From: Streptomyces griseoaurantiacus
Lineage (GTDB): Bacteria; Actinomycetota; Actinomycetes; Streptomycetales; Streptomycetaceae
NCBI GenBank assembly: GCA_014656015.1
Contig: BNBP01000026.1
Coordinates: forward strand, 1 to 64,000
Length of the DNA: 64,000 nucleotides
Reading direction: 5' to 3'
Shown: piece by piece, positions 52,632 to 61,075 of the stretch
Numbering within the stretch: the first letter of the stretch is position 1
Layout: each line of letters begins with the position of its first letter
Notes under the pieces: model-generated
What the model saw: the letters and a program-made list of their open reading frames with translations, nothing else
What the model was told of the DNA's origin: nothing
The model's database searches: none
Program-made: the position numbers and the translations under genes

Positions 52632-52824
52632 CATGAACGGCGTACTTGATCGAACCAACTCTGCCTGACGCAGAGCTGGCGCGACCGTATGGCGGCCGGG
52701 CGGCCCCCCTTCAGGGCCCCGGCATCTACCGCAGTCCGCGCAAGAGGACAGCTCTCGGCGTCGCCCCACACGCGCGTGAGCCGTACCCGGGGCGGCGCTA
52801 CCAGGCGGCAGAAAGGCACGGGCC
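52632..52824 (+). other. Leader region of the MFS gene
   Basis: About 190 bases after the antiporter. A short inverted repeat CTCTGC-CTGA-GCAGAG-like (52660-52676) lies near the start; a run of sense codons from a TTG at 52646 could form a leader peptide but this is not supported. An AAAGG ribosome site precedes the MFS start. Confidence 0.3.
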
Positions 52825-54120
52825 GTGGCATCCACGGTCACCTCGACGTCGTCGTCCCGCCCCGGCTACGGGCAGTTGCTGCGTACGCGCGGCGCCTGGA
52901 CGTTCCTGCTCCCCGGCTTCGCGGCGCGCCAGCCCTTCGCGATGCTCACCCTCTCCCTCGTGCTGCTCGTGCAGCACACCACCGGCTCCTACGGGGCCGC
53001 CGGCGCCGTCGCCGCCGTCACCGGCGTCTCCATGGCGGTGTTCGCCCCCTACGGGGGCCGTCTCGCCGACCGGCACGGGCAGCGCGCGGTGCTGCTGCCC
53101 GGCGTCCTGGTGCACGCCGCCGCGGCCCTCGCCCTCACGGCACTCGCCCTCGCCGACGCGCCCCTGTGGGCGCTGTTCGCGCTGGCCGTCCCCACCGGCG
53201 CCTCGGTGCCGCAGGTCGGGCCGATGGTGCGCGCCCGCTGGGGAGTGAAGCTGCAGGGCTCGCCGCTGATGGTGACGGCCACCGCGTTCGAGTCGGTCAC
53301 CGACGAGCTGACCTTCGTCCTCGGCCCGCTGCTCGCGACCGCCCTGTGCACCGCCGTGCACCCCTCGGCCGGACTGCTCACGGAGGCGGCCCTGACCCTT
53401 GTCGGAGGCGTCCTGTTCGCCGCGCAGAAGGGAACCCAGCCGGTGCCCGGAAAGGCCCTGCCGGCGGACGCGGAGGGCGGCTCCCCGCGCGCGGGGAGCG
53501 GTTCCGCGCTGGGCGTGCCCGGGGTGCGGGTGCTGGTCGTCGCCTTCCTGGGCATCGGTTCCGTCTTCGGCGGCATGCAGGTCGCGCTCGCGGCGTTCAC
53601 CGAGTCGATCGGGGAGCCCGGTCTCAACGGCGTCCTCTACGGCGTCTTCGCCGCGGGAAACATGCTCTCGGGCGTCGTCTGCGGCGCGATCGCCTGGAAG
53701 GTGGCGCCCCGCCGCCGGCTGCTCCTCGCGTACACGGCGCTCGCGGTGACGGCCTCCCTGCTGTGGACCGGCCACTCGGTGGCCGTCCTCGCGGCCGTGG
53801 GCCTGCTGGTCGGTATGTGCATCGCGCCCGCGCTGATCACCGGCTACACGCTCGTCGAGGACCTCGTCCCGGCGGGCTCCCGCACCGAGGCGTTCACCTG
53901 GCTCACCGGCGCGGTCGCGCTCGGGCAGGCGGCCGCGGTCACCGTCGCGGGACAGCTGGAGGACCGGCTGTGGGACGGCGCCGGGTTCCTGGTGCCGATG
54001 GGCGGCACGGTGGCGGCCCTGGTGGTGCTCCTGGCGCTGCGCGCGCTGCTCGCGGGACGGCCCTCCGGGCGCACGGTGGCACGTGGCGTCGGTCACCGCA
54101 CACCGATGACAGTGGACTGA
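52825..54120 (+). CDS. MFS transporter
   Basis: 431 aa, about 12 membrane helices. Seen: GRLADRHGQRAVLLPGVLV (the loop 2-3 motif), a central loop near 205 with a PGKALPADAEGG linker, and a second half with GALALGQAAAVTV. The substrate is unknown; similar proteins export small molecules. It starts at a GTG with an AAAGG site. Confidence 0.87.
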   Translation: MASTVTSTSSSRPGYGQLLRTRGAWTFLLPGFAARQPFAMLTLSLVLLVQHTTGSYGAAGAVAAVTGVSMAVFAPYGGRLADRHGQRAVLLPGVLVHAAAALALTALALADAPLWALFALAVPTGASVPQVGPMVRARWGVKLQGSPLMVTATAFESVTDELTFVLGPLLATALCTAVHPSAGLLTEAALTLVGGVLFAAQKGTQPVPGKALPADAEGGSPRAGSGSALGVPGVRVLVVAFLGIGSVFGGMQVALAAFTESIGEPGLNGVLYGVFAAGNMLSGVVCGAIAWKVAPRRRLLLAYTALAVTASLLWTGHSVAVLAAVGLLVGMCIAPALITGYTLVEDLVPAGSRTEAFTWLTGAVALGQAAAVTVAGQLEDRLWDGAGFLVPMGGTVAALVVLLALRALLAGRPSGRTVARGVGHRTPMTVD

Positions 54121-54150
54121 ACGCGGGGAATAGGTCACTATTGACTGTCG

Positions 54151-54177
54151 TTAGCACTCACTGAGCAAGAGTGCCAG
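54151..54177. promoter_or_regulatory. CIRCE-like element (HrcA binding site) before fmdB
   Basis: TTAGCACTC-N9-GAGTGCCAG; the consensus is TTAGCACTC-N9-GAGTGCTAA. The left arm is exact and the right matches 7 of 9. It lies 13 bases before the GTG start and touches the AGGAGG ribosome site. A TTGACT (54141-54146) just upstream may be a -35 box. Confidence 0.65.
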
Positions 54178-54189
54178 GAGGAAGTCACA

Positions 54190-54534
54190 GTGCCGACGTA
54201 CCAGTACCAGTGCACCGAGTGCGGCGAGGGCCTCGAGGCGGTGCAGAAGTTCACCGACGACGCCCTGACCGTGTGCCCGAACTGCGAGGGGCGCCTGAAG
54301 AAGGTGTTCTCCGCCGTCGGCATCGTCTTCAAGGGCTCCGGCTTCTACCGCAACGACAGCCGCGGCTCCTCGTCGAGCAGCACGCCCGCCTCGTCGTCGA
54401 AGTCGTCCTCGTCCACGGCGTCGGGGTCCAACGGGTCCTCGGCCTCGGGTTCGTCCTCCTCGGGCGCCTCCTCCTCCGGTTCCTCGTCGAGCTCCTCGAG
54501 CTCCACGAGCACCTCCTCGAGCTCCGCGGCCTGA
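54190..54534 (+). CDS. FmdB family zinc-ribbon protein with Ser-rich tail
   Basis: 114 aa. Residues 1-55 are an FmdB-type zinc ribbon: YQCTECGEG (CxxC) and VCPNCEGRLKKVFSAVGIVFKGSGFY (CxxC). The rest is a Ser-rich low-complexity tail (SSSSSTPASSSKSSSS and similar). The family is often called a regulator, but its role is unclear. Start: GTG with an AGGAGG site. A CIRCE-like element precedes it, which would place it under heat-shock control. Confidence 0.87.
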   Translation: MPTYQYQCTECGEGLEAVQKFTDDALTVCPNCEGRLKKVFSAVGIVFKGSGFYRNDSRGSSSSSTPASSSKSSSSTASGSNGSSASGSSSSGASSSGSSSSSSSSTSTSSSSAA

Positions 54535-54731
54535 CCTGGCGGTCGGCCCCGCTCCCGGGGCCGCGCCCGATCCGGCACTCGCTCTTTCCCGGGCCCCGTC
54601 GTCCCGCGACGACGGGGCCTTCGGTGTGCGTACGGCCGTGGACGCGTGCGTGCGTGGGCTTGCGTGCGCCGCCGCTCCCGGCGTTCCGATTCCGAAAGGT
54701 GTGCGCCCGCCGGCCCGTGCGAGCGGGCGGC

Positions 54732-54737
54732 TAGGGT
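54732..54737 (+). promoter_or_regulatory. -10 box of the MTA phosphorylase gene (leaderless)
   Basis: TAGGGT, 6 nt before the ATG at 54744. Confidence 0.55.
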
Positions 54738-54743
54738 GCGGGC

Positions 54744-55619
54744 ATGGTGCAGCAGCAGACGGAGAACGCGCAGGCGCAGGTGCCGGGTGGGGCCGCGGAG
54801 ATCGGCGTCATCGGGGGCTCGGGGTTCTACTCCTTCCTCGAGGACGTGACCGAGGTCCGCGTCGACACCCCCTACGGGGAGCCCAGCGACTCCCTGTTCC
54901 TCGGTGAGATCGCGGGCCGCCGGGTCGCCTTCCTCCCCCGCCACGGCCGCGGCCACCATCTGCCGCCCCACCGCATCAACTACCGCGCCAACCTGTGGGC
55001 CCTGCGCGCGGCCGGCGTCCGGCAGGTGCTCGGCCCGTGCGCGGTCGGCGGACTGCGCCCCGAGTACGGCCCCGGCACGCTCCTCGTCCCGGACCAGTTC
55101 GTGGACCGCACGAAGTCCCGGCAGCAGACCTACTTCGACGGGCTGCCGCGCCCCGAGGGCACCGTGCCGAACGTCGTGCACGTCTCGCCCGCCGACCCGT
55201 ACTGCCCCACCGGCCGGGAGGTCGCGCTGGCGGCGGCGCGGGGACGGGACTGGGAGCCGGTGGACGGCGGCACGCTCGTCGTCGTCGAGGGGCCGCGGTT
55301 CTCCACCCGCGCCGAATCGGAGTGGCACCGGGCGCAGGGCTGGTCGGTGGTCGGCATGACGGGCCACCCGGAGGCCGTGCTCGCCCGTGAGCTGGAGCTC
55401 TGCTACACCTCGCTGACCCTGGTCACGGACCTGGACGCGGGCGCGGAGACCGGCGAGGGCGTCTCCCACGAGGAGGTGCTGCGGGTGTTCGCGGCGAACG
55501 TGGACCGGCTGCGGGGCGTGCTGTTCGACGCGGTGGCCGCGCTGCCGCGGAACGGCGAGCGGGACTGCCTGTGCGCCACGGCGCTGGGCGGGATGGATCC
55601 GGGGTTCGCGCTGCCTTAG
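54744..55619 (+). CDS. S-methyl-5'-thioadenosine phosphorylase family protein
   Basis: 291 aa. Cleaves 5'-methylthioadenosine (or methylthioinosine or a purine nucleoside) with phosphate. Motifs: IGVIGGSGFYSFLED, FLPRHGRGH, HRINYRANLWALRAAGV, VVEGPRFSTRAES and MTGHPEAVLARELELCYTSL, where the usual Asn/Asp base-binding signature reads VTDLDAG. The exact substrate cannot be told from sequence. Last codons and stop are repeated 101 bases downstream. Confidence 0.9.
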   Translation: MVQQQTENAQAQVPGGAAEIGVIGGSGFYSFLEDVTEVRVDTPYGEPSDSLFLGEIAGRRVAFLPRHGRGHHLPPHRINYRANLWALRAAGVRQVLGPCAVGGLRPEYGPGTLLVPDQFVDRTKSRQQTYFDGLPRPEGTVPNVVHVSPADPYCPTGREVALAAARGRDWEPVDGGTLVVVEGPRFSTRAESEWHRAQGWSVVGMTGHPEAVLARELELCYTSLTLVTDLDAGAETGEGVSHEEVLRVFAANVDRLRGVLFDAVAALPRNGERDCLCATALGGMDPGFALP

Positions 55620-55956
55620 CGCGGGAGGACTCGGGGCTCGGGGCCAGGTTCGGAGTTCGGGGTCTGGGGTTCGGGGCTCGGAGTTCGGCGCTCGAGGTCC
55701 GGGGGTTCGCGCTGCCGTAGCGCGGGGTTCGGGGGCAGGGGCTCGGGGTCCGGGGTCCGGGGCTCGGACGCCGTTCGAACGCGGTGGGGCGGACGGGCGG
55801 ACGTCCTCGTTCGGGTGAGCGGGATATCCACAACCGGGCGGTGGTCCACAGGCTCCGGCGGAGTCGGCGGCGGGGCGTCATCGTGGGACGCGCGGAGCGG
55901 CCAGGACGGCCGCACGCCGACCGCACGACGACCGCACGAAGCAGGTGGAGACACCC
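55620..55956. repeat. Degenerate CTCGGGG/GTTCGGGG tandem repeats, gene-free
   Basis: About 337 bases without a gene. From 55629 to 55770 runs a degenerate array of GTTCGGGG and CTCGGGG words. It includes a second copy (55702-55725) of the mtnP 3' end GGGGTTCGCGCTGCC-x-TAGCGCGG (first copy 55601-55624), with one mismatch. The rest holds a GGTGGAG ribosome site before 55957. Confidence 0.75.
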
Positions 55957-56712
55957 ATGACGCCCCCGCGTTTCCCCGACTCCCGCACCCACCACCCCAC
56001 CCTCCCCCCTTTCTCCGGCCCCGTCTCCGTCCCCTCCGTGACCGGCGCGGACGCCGCCTTCCGCCCCGACTCCCGGGACACTCCCCCGGCCTGCTCCGTG
56101 CCGCATTTCGCCCCCGTGCGGGTGCCCGGCGGCGCGGGCCGGCTGCGACGGCTGGTCCGGCAGCGCAGGCGGGCCGTGGCGGCGGGGCTGGCGGTCACCG
56201 CCGCCGCCCTGATCGCGGCGGGTCCGCATGCCGAGGGGCGACCGCGCGGGCACCCGGACGACACGGCACGGGCCCGGGCGAGCACCGCCCGGGCGGCCTC
56301 CTCGCCGCACCACCGGCCCGCTCGGGCCCCGACGGTGACGGCGCCGGTGCGGATCGCGGACGCGGCGACCGTGGGGTTGCTGCGGCCGGGCGACCGGGTC
56401 GACGTGATCGCGGCCGACGGCGGCGGAGCCGCGCGGGTGGTGGCGGCCGGGGCGCGGGTGGTGGAGGTGCCGGGAACGCCCGGCGGACGCGGAACGGACG
56501 GGACCGGCACAGGTATTGGGACCGGCACAGGTACGGGAACCGGCTCGGGGACAGGGACCGACACCGTCGCCGAGGCGGCGCCGAACGCCGGGACGGGCCC
56601 CGGTACCGGGGCGGAGCCCGGTGCGCTGGTCGTGCTCTCGGTGCCACGCGCGGAGGCCGCCCGGCTGGCCGGGGCCGGTGCGGCGGGACGGCTGGCGGTG
56701 ACGCTGCGGTGA
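55957..56712 (+). CDS. SAF-domain protein (CpaB/RcpC-like)
   Basis: 251 aa. A Pro/Arg-rich N-terminus, one membrane helix (about 68-85, VAAGLAVTAAALIAAGP) and a SAF/RcpC-like domain (TVTAPVRIADAATVGLLRPGDRVDVIAADG), interrupted by a Gly/Thr/Arg repeat (TGTGIGTGTGTGTG) before the final strand (GALVVLSVPRAEAARLA). Related proteins assemble Flp pili, but no other pilus gene is present here. The ATG at 55957 follows a GGTGGAG site. Confidence 0.7.
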   Translation: MTPPRFPDSRTHHPTLPPFSGPVSVPSVTGADAAFRPDSRDTPPACSVPHFAPVRVPGGAGRLRRLVRQRRRAVAAGLAVTAAALIAAGPHAEGRPRGHPDDTARARASTARAASSPHHRPARAPTVTAPVRIADAATVGLLRPGDRVDVIAADGGGAARVVAAGARVVEVPGTPGGRGTDGTGTGIGTGTGTGTGSGTGTDTVAEAAPNAGTGPGTGAEPGALVVLSVPRAEAARLAGAGAAGRLAVTLR

Positions 56713-56820
56713 TGCGGAACACCTCGTTCGCGTGGACGCGAGAGGCGCGGACCGGGCCGATTGTCGTAAGTTGCGGAGTCGTTTGTTCCGTAGTTCGCGC
56801 GTGAGTGAAGGGGTTCATCG

Positions 56821-57303
56821 GTGAGCGAGATGAAGGGATCCGGCGTCTGGGAGGGCTTCAAGGCCTTCCTGATGCGTGGAAACGTCGTCGATCTGGCCGT
56901 CGCGGTGGTGATCGGAGCCGCGTTCAGCAACATCGTGAACTCGGTGGTGAAGGGCATCATCAACCCGCTGGTCGGGGCGATCGGCACCAAGAACCTGGAC
57001 AGCTACAGCTCGTGTCTCACATCCCACTGCGAGGTGGCGAAGGACGGCACGGTCACCCACGGCATCCAGATCATGTGGGGCTCGGTTCTCGGCTCCACGC
57101 TGCAGTTCCTGATCACGGCGACCGTCGTGTACTTCCTGATGGTGCTGCCGATGGCGAAGTACCTGGCCCGGGTCGAGGCGCGCCGCAGGGCACGGGAGGA
57201 CACCAAGGGCTCGGTGGTGGAGGTCACGGAGCTGGAGGTCCTCCAGCAGATCCGCGACACCCTGGTCGCCCAGCGTGGCGGCAGTCACGACGCCCGGCGC
57301 TGA
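56821..57303 (+). CDS. mscL: Large-conductance mechanosensitive channel
   Basis: 160 aa. Two helices: GFKAFLMRGNVVDLAVAVVIGAAFSNIVNSVVKGII (in blocks, the gate helix with GNVVDLAVAVVIGAAF) and LQFLITATVVYFLMVLPMAKYL. The loop has two Cys (SSCLTSHCEV), unusual for MscL. The C-terminal helix is charged. Opens under osmotic shock. GTG start with a GAAGGGG site. Confidence 0.94.
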   Translation: MSEMKGSGVWEGFKAFLMRGNVVDLAVAVVIGAAFSNIVNSVVKGIINPLVGAIGTKNLDSYSSCLTSHCEVAKDGTVTHGIQIMWGSVLGSTLQFLITATVVYFLMVLPMAKYLARVEARRRAREDTKGSVVEVTELEVLQQIRDTLVAQRGGSHDARR

Positions 57304-57364
57304 CGGCGCCGGACGAGGGCCGTCGCGGGAGAGCGCCGCGGGGACCGGCTCGGCCGCCGCCGGC

Positions 57365-57547
57365 TCAGACGTGGTGCGGGGGCTTCTCGTCGAGGAAGCG
57401 CTTCAGATCGGCGGCGGAGCTGTCGCCGGCCGGCCGCTCGCCCCAGCCCCGGTCGGTGTCGTCCGAGGACTGCCGGTACTGGTCCATCGGATCGTCGAAG
57501 ACGAGAGCCGCCGGTGTCGGCTCGGGGGGCGTGGAGTCGCTGTGCAT
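57365..57547 (-). CDS. Small conserved-looking hypothetical protein
   Basis: 60 aa, acidic and Pro/Asp-rich (MHSDSTPPEPTPAALVFDDP, then DLKRFLDEKPPHHV). No cysteine, helix bundle or membrane segment is evident. It lies between mscL and the P1 peptidase on the opposite strand. I recall near-identical short proteins in other Streptomyces but cannot name one. Confidence 0.6.
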   Translation of the reverse strand: MHSDSTPPEPTPAALVFDDPMDQYRQSSDDTDRGWGERPAGDSSAADLKRFLDEKPPHHV

Positions 57548-57606
57548 GCCTCCAGCGTACGGCTCGGCGGGGCCCGACGGCCGGGAGCCGGCGGGAGGAT
57601 GGGCAC

Positions 57607-58644
57607 ATGGACACCGAGACCGATGCGCTGACGGACGTTGCGGGGCTGCGGGTGGGGCATGCCACCCGGGCCGGGGGCGGATGGCTGACCGGGACGACGG
57701 TCGTACTCGCCCCCGAAGGGGGTGCCGTGGCCGCCGTGGATGTGCGCGGTGGCGGGCCGGGGACGAAAGAGACGGACGCGCTGGACCCGCGCAACCTGGT
57801 GCGGACGGTGGAGGCGGTGGTGCTGACCGGCGGCAGCGCCTACGGGCTCGACTCCGCCTCCGGTGTGATGGCGTGGCTGGAGGAACGGGGACGCGGGGTG
57901 CGGGTCGGCCCCGATCCGGGGCACGTGGTGCCGGTGGTGCCCGCGGCCTGCGTGTTCGACCTGGGGCGGGGCGGTGACTTCGGGGCTCGTCCGGACGCGT
58001 CCACCGGCCGGGCGGCCGTGGAGGCGGCCGCGGGCCCGGAGGGCACGGCGGTGGCGCAGGGGTGCGTGGGGGCCGGCACGGGCGCGGTGGTCGGTGCGCT
58101 CAGGGGCGGGGTGGGCACCGCGAGCACGGTGCTCGGCTCGGGCATCACCGTGGGCGCCCTGGTGGTGGCCAATGCCGCGGGTTCGGCGGTGGATCCGGCA
58201 ACGGGCGCGCTGTACGGGGAGTTCTGGCAGGGACGGCGGGTCGCATATCCGGCGGCCGAGGTGCACGAGGCGGCGCGGAGGCGGTTGGAGGAGGCGGCGG
58301 CACGGCGGACGGCGCCGCCGCTGAACACGACGCTGGCGGTCGTGGCCACGGACGCGGCGCTGTCGAAGGCACAGGCGCGGAAGGTCGCGGGCACCGCGCA
58401 CGACGGCATCGCGCGGGCCGTCCGCCCGGTGCACCTGCTGAACGACGGCGACACGGTGTTCGCGCTGGCCACCGGTGCCCGACCGCTGCCCGAGGGCGAT
58501 CCCCTGGCGCTCAACGAGGTGCTCGCGGCGGGGGCGGACCTGGTGACCCGGGCGATCGTGCGGGCCGTCCGGGCGGCCCGGTCGCACGAGGGTCCGGGCG
58601 GCGACTGGCCCTCGTACGGGGAGCTGTACGGCAGCGCCTTCTGA
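57607..58644 (+). CDS. P1 family peptidase (DmpA/BapA-like, S58)
   Basis: 345 aa Ntn hydrolase. It autocleaves before the nucleophile in NTTLAVVATDAALSKAQA (the Thr after PPLN), with Asn and Gly motifs in VLTGGSAYGLDSASGVMAWLEE and YPAAEVHEAARRR. These enzymes are aminopeptidases or beta-aminopeptidases. ATG with a GGGAGG site. Confidence 0.88.
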   Translation: MDTETDALTDVAGLRVGHATRAGGGWLTGTTVVLAPEGGAVAAVDVRGGGPGTKETDALDPRNLVRTVEAVVLTGGSAYGLDSASGVMAWLEERGRGVRVGPDPGHVVPVVPAACVFDLGRGGDFGARPDASTGRAAVEAAAGPEGTAVAQGCVGAGTGAVVGALRGGVGTASTVLGSGITVGALVVANAAGSAVDPATGALYGEFWQGRRVAYPAAEVHEAARRRLEEAAARRTAPPLNTTLAVVATDAALSKAQARKVAGTAHDGIARAVRPVHLLNDGDTVFALATGARPLPEGDPLALNEVLAAGADLVTRAIVRAVRAARSHEGPGGDWPSYGELYGSAF

Positions 58645-58789
58645 CGGTCCCGCACCTCGGCTCCCAGTGCGTCAACGGCCGTGGTGCGGGGCGACATTGT
58701 CCCGGTTCTGTCACGCGACGGGGTCGGAGCCGTACGGGCGGGAACCCAGGTCGGCGGGCCGTGCTCTTGTTTCACGTATCGCAGCGGAC

Positions 58790-58860
58790 AGACGCATCGC
58801 ACTGACGACGCCGACGCTGACGACACCGACGACAGCGACAGCGACGACACCGACGACTGG
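58790..58860 (+). repeat. Degenerate GAC-rich tandem repeat
   Basis: A run of GACGACACC/GACGACAGC-like units just before the L,D-transpeptidase start. It would encode Asp/Thr-rich peptide if the upstream start were used; a lipoprotein start is preferred instead. Confidence 0.6.
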
Positions 58861-58869
58861 GAGAACCTC

Positions 58870-60090
58870 GTGACTACGCCGGACATGACAGCGCGGCGGC
58901 GCGTGCTCGGGGCCGCGGCCGCCCTCGTGGTCGGCGCCCTGACCCTCACCGCCTGCGGCGGGGACGCGAGCGCGGACAACGGCAAGGGCGGCAAGAAGTC
59001 CGACACCAAGGCCTCCGCCGCACGCATCACCATCTCCGCCGAGGACGGTTCGGACAACGCCTCGATCAACGCCACGGGCGTGAAGGTCAGAGGCGGGAAG
59101 CTGACCGAGGTGAAGATGACGGTGGCCGGCTCGGACAAGCCGGTCGAGGGCTCGGTGTCGGCGGACGGGGCGACCTGGAAGCCGAAGGAGCAGCTGGAGC
59201 GCGGCACCAAGTACCGCATATCCGCCCTGGCCAAGGACACCGACGGCCGTCCGGCCGCCGCCAACTCCGTCTTCACCACGGTGTCGCCCGCGCACAGCTT
59301 CATCGGCACCTACACGCCCGACGGCGGCAGCACGGTCGGTGTGGGCATGCCGGTGTCGTTCACGTTCAACAAGGCGATCAGCGACAAGAAGGCCGTGCAG
59401 TCGCACATCACCGTCACCTCCAGCAGCGGCCAGAAGGTCGCCGGGCACTGGTTCGGCACGCAGCGCCTGGACTTCCGGCCCGAGAAGTACTGGGACGCGA
59501 ACTCCAAGGTGACGATGAAGATCGACCTGGACGGCGTGAAGGGCGCCGACAACGCCTACGGCGTGCAGAAGAAGACGGTCACTTTCACCGTCGGCCGCTC
59601 GCAGGTCTCCACGGTCGACGCGGCGAGCCAGACGATGACGGTGGTCCGTGACGGACGGACCGTCAAGACCGTCCCGATCTCCGCCGGCAGCCCGCAGAAC
59701 ACCACGTACAACGGCCAGATGGTCATCTCCGAGAAGTTCCAGCAGACCCGGATGAACGGTTCCACGGTCGGCTTCGGCGGCGAGTACGACATCCCGGACG
59801 TGCCGCACGCGATGCGCCTGACCTCCTCCGGCACCTTCATCCACGGCAACTACTGGTACAACCAGGGCAATCCGCCCTTCGGTCGCGAGGGCACCAGCCA
59901 CGGCTGCGTCGGCATGGCGGACGTCCGGGGCGCGCAGGGCGACACGGTCGCCAAGTGGTTCTACGACAGCTCGCTCATCGGTGACGTCGTGATCGTGAAG
60001 AACTCCCACGACAAGATCGTCTCGCCGGACAACGGCCTCAACGGCTGGAACATGCCGTGGTCCCAGTGGACCGCCGGAAGTGCGGTCTGA
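58870..60090 (+). CDS. L,D-transpeptidase lipoprotein (YkuD)
   Basis: 406 aa from GTG at 58870. Lipobox LTAC with C29 follows a hydrophobic stretch (ALVVGALTLTAC). Two Ig-like domains (about 50-270; TFNKAISDKKAV in the second) come before the YkuD domain, whose active-site motif is HGNYWYNQGNPPFGREGTSHGCVGM (in blocks; catalytic SHGC). It forms 3-3 peptidoglycan cross-links outside the membrane. The GTG has a GGGAGA site. Confidence 0.92.
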   Translation: MTTPDMTARRRVLGAAAALVVGALTLTACGGDASADNGKGGKKSDTKASAARITISAEDGSDNASINATGVKVRGGKLTEVKMTVAGSDKPVEGSVSADGATWKPKEQLERGTKYRISALAKDTDGRPAAANSVFTTVSPAHSFIGTYTPDGGSTVGVGMPVSFTFNKAISDKKAVQSHITVTSSSGQKVAGHWFGTQRLDFRPEKYWDANSKVTMKIDLDGVKGADNAYGVQKKTVTFTVGRSQVSTVDAASQTMTVVRDGRTVKTVPISAGSPQNTTYNGQMVISEKFQQTRMNGSTVGFGGEYDIPDVPHAMRLTSSGTFIHGNYWYNQGNPPFGREGTSHGCVGMADVRGAQGDTVAKWFYDSSLIGDVVIVKNSHDKIVSPDNGLNGWNMPWSQWTAGSAV

Positions 60091-60121
60091 CGAGGGGTTT
60101 CCACGGAAGATCGGGGCAACG

Positions 60122-60163
60122 GGGCGGGCGTCGCGGGAACATCCCGCGAGGCCCGCCCGTTTT
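60122..60163 (+). terminator. Rho-independent terminator after the L,D-transpeptidase
   Basis: Arms GGGCGGGC-g-TCGCGGGA and TCCCGCGA-g-GCCCGCCC with loop ACA, followed by GTTTT. The strongest intrinsic terminator in the window. Confidence 0.9.
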
Positions 60164-60259
60164 CCGTGCGTAGGTTTTCTCGGTTCACGGACACGATGTC
60201 CGACCGAGGGGCTACGGTATGCACCCACCAGGTGACATGCAGCGACGCCGGGAGCAACC

Positions 60260-61048
60260 TTGAGCGTTCCGTACGAGACCGCAGCGTACGAGCCCTTCGA
60301 GTCGCCCGAGTCTCCGGAGGAGCAACTCGAGCGGCTGCTCGGCCGTGCCCTGAACTCCTTCGAACTGCCCGACGAGACGATACGCCTGCTCGACTGCGCG
60401 CTGGCGTACGCCACTTCACTGCACTCGGCGCACCACAGCGCCGGGCTGCACCGGGAGACCCACCGCCACACCTGGCTGCTCGCCGACGGTTCCGCCGTGA
60501 CGCTCTGGGAACTGGTGCACAACACCGCCCCGGGCGGTCTCCTCCAGCACGAGGTGTACCTCGACGAGGAGGAGTTGCGCACCGCCACCGCCCGGCTGCC
60601 GCTGCCCCCCGACGCCCCCGAGTTCGAGCTCTCGTTACCGGCGCGGCCGGCCCCCGTTCCCGAGCCCCGGCACTTCTACGTGCCCGACGACTCCGCGGAC
60701 CACGTGCGGCGGCTGCTGCGCCGCGCGGAGAACTCCGACTCGCCGGACGCGGAGCTGTCCGCACTGCTGCTGAACTCCGCCTCGGCGCACCAGATCTCCC
60801 AGGCCTTCGGACGCATCGGCCGCGCCCGCCGCGCGGGCCTGAGCCTCTCGCTGTACGAGCACGCGTTCCTGCTGCGGGACGGGCGCGAGATCTCCCTGTG
60901 GGAGGTCGAGCACACGGCGACGCCGGACGGCCGCCACATGTGCGAGGTGTACGCGAGCGAGCGTGCGGCCCGCGCGGCGATGGAACTGCGGGCGACGGCC
61001 TCCGACCGCATCCGGCCGAAGCGCCGCCCCGGCCCCGGGCAGCCCTGA
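60260..61048 (+). CDS. DUF6227-like protein with duplicated domain
   Basis: 262 aa from a TTG at 60260, with a GGGAG site 5 bases upstream. Two related halves: HTWLLADGSAVTLWELVHNT (about 80) and HAFLLRDGREISLWEVEHTA (about 215), each after a helical LERLLGRALNS / VRRLLRRAENS segment. Between is a Pro-rich linker. No catalytic motif or membrane helix is visible. Confidence 0.75.
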   Translation: MSVPYETAAYEPFESPESPEEQLERLLGRALNSFELPDETIRLLDCALAYATSLHSAHHSAGLHRETHRHTWLLADGSAVTLWELVHNTAPGGLLQHEVYLDEEELRTATARLPLPPDAPEFELSLPARPAPVPEPRHFYVPDDSADHVRRLLRRAENSDSPDAELSALLLNSASAHQISQAFGRIGRARRAGLSLSLYEHAFLLRDGREISLWEVEHTATPDGRHMCEVYASERAARAAMELRATASDRIRPKRRPGPGQP

Positions 61049-61075
61049 GAGCGAACCGCCCCGCTTCCGGCGGTG

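Noticed and set aside
52646..52824. A leader peptide or attenuator before the MFS gene
   Set aside because: The TTG-started run has no ribosome site and only a weak hairpin; not supported.
55834..55845. A DnaA-box-like ATATCCACA near 55829 as a replication origin sign
   Set aside because: A single imperfect copy without a cluster, dnaA or dnaN.
58681..58869. A longer L,D-transpeptidase with a 63-residue N-terminal extension
   Set aside because: It would place an Asp-rich repeat before the signal and bury the lipobox; the GTG at 58870 gives a normal lipoprotein start with a ribosome site.
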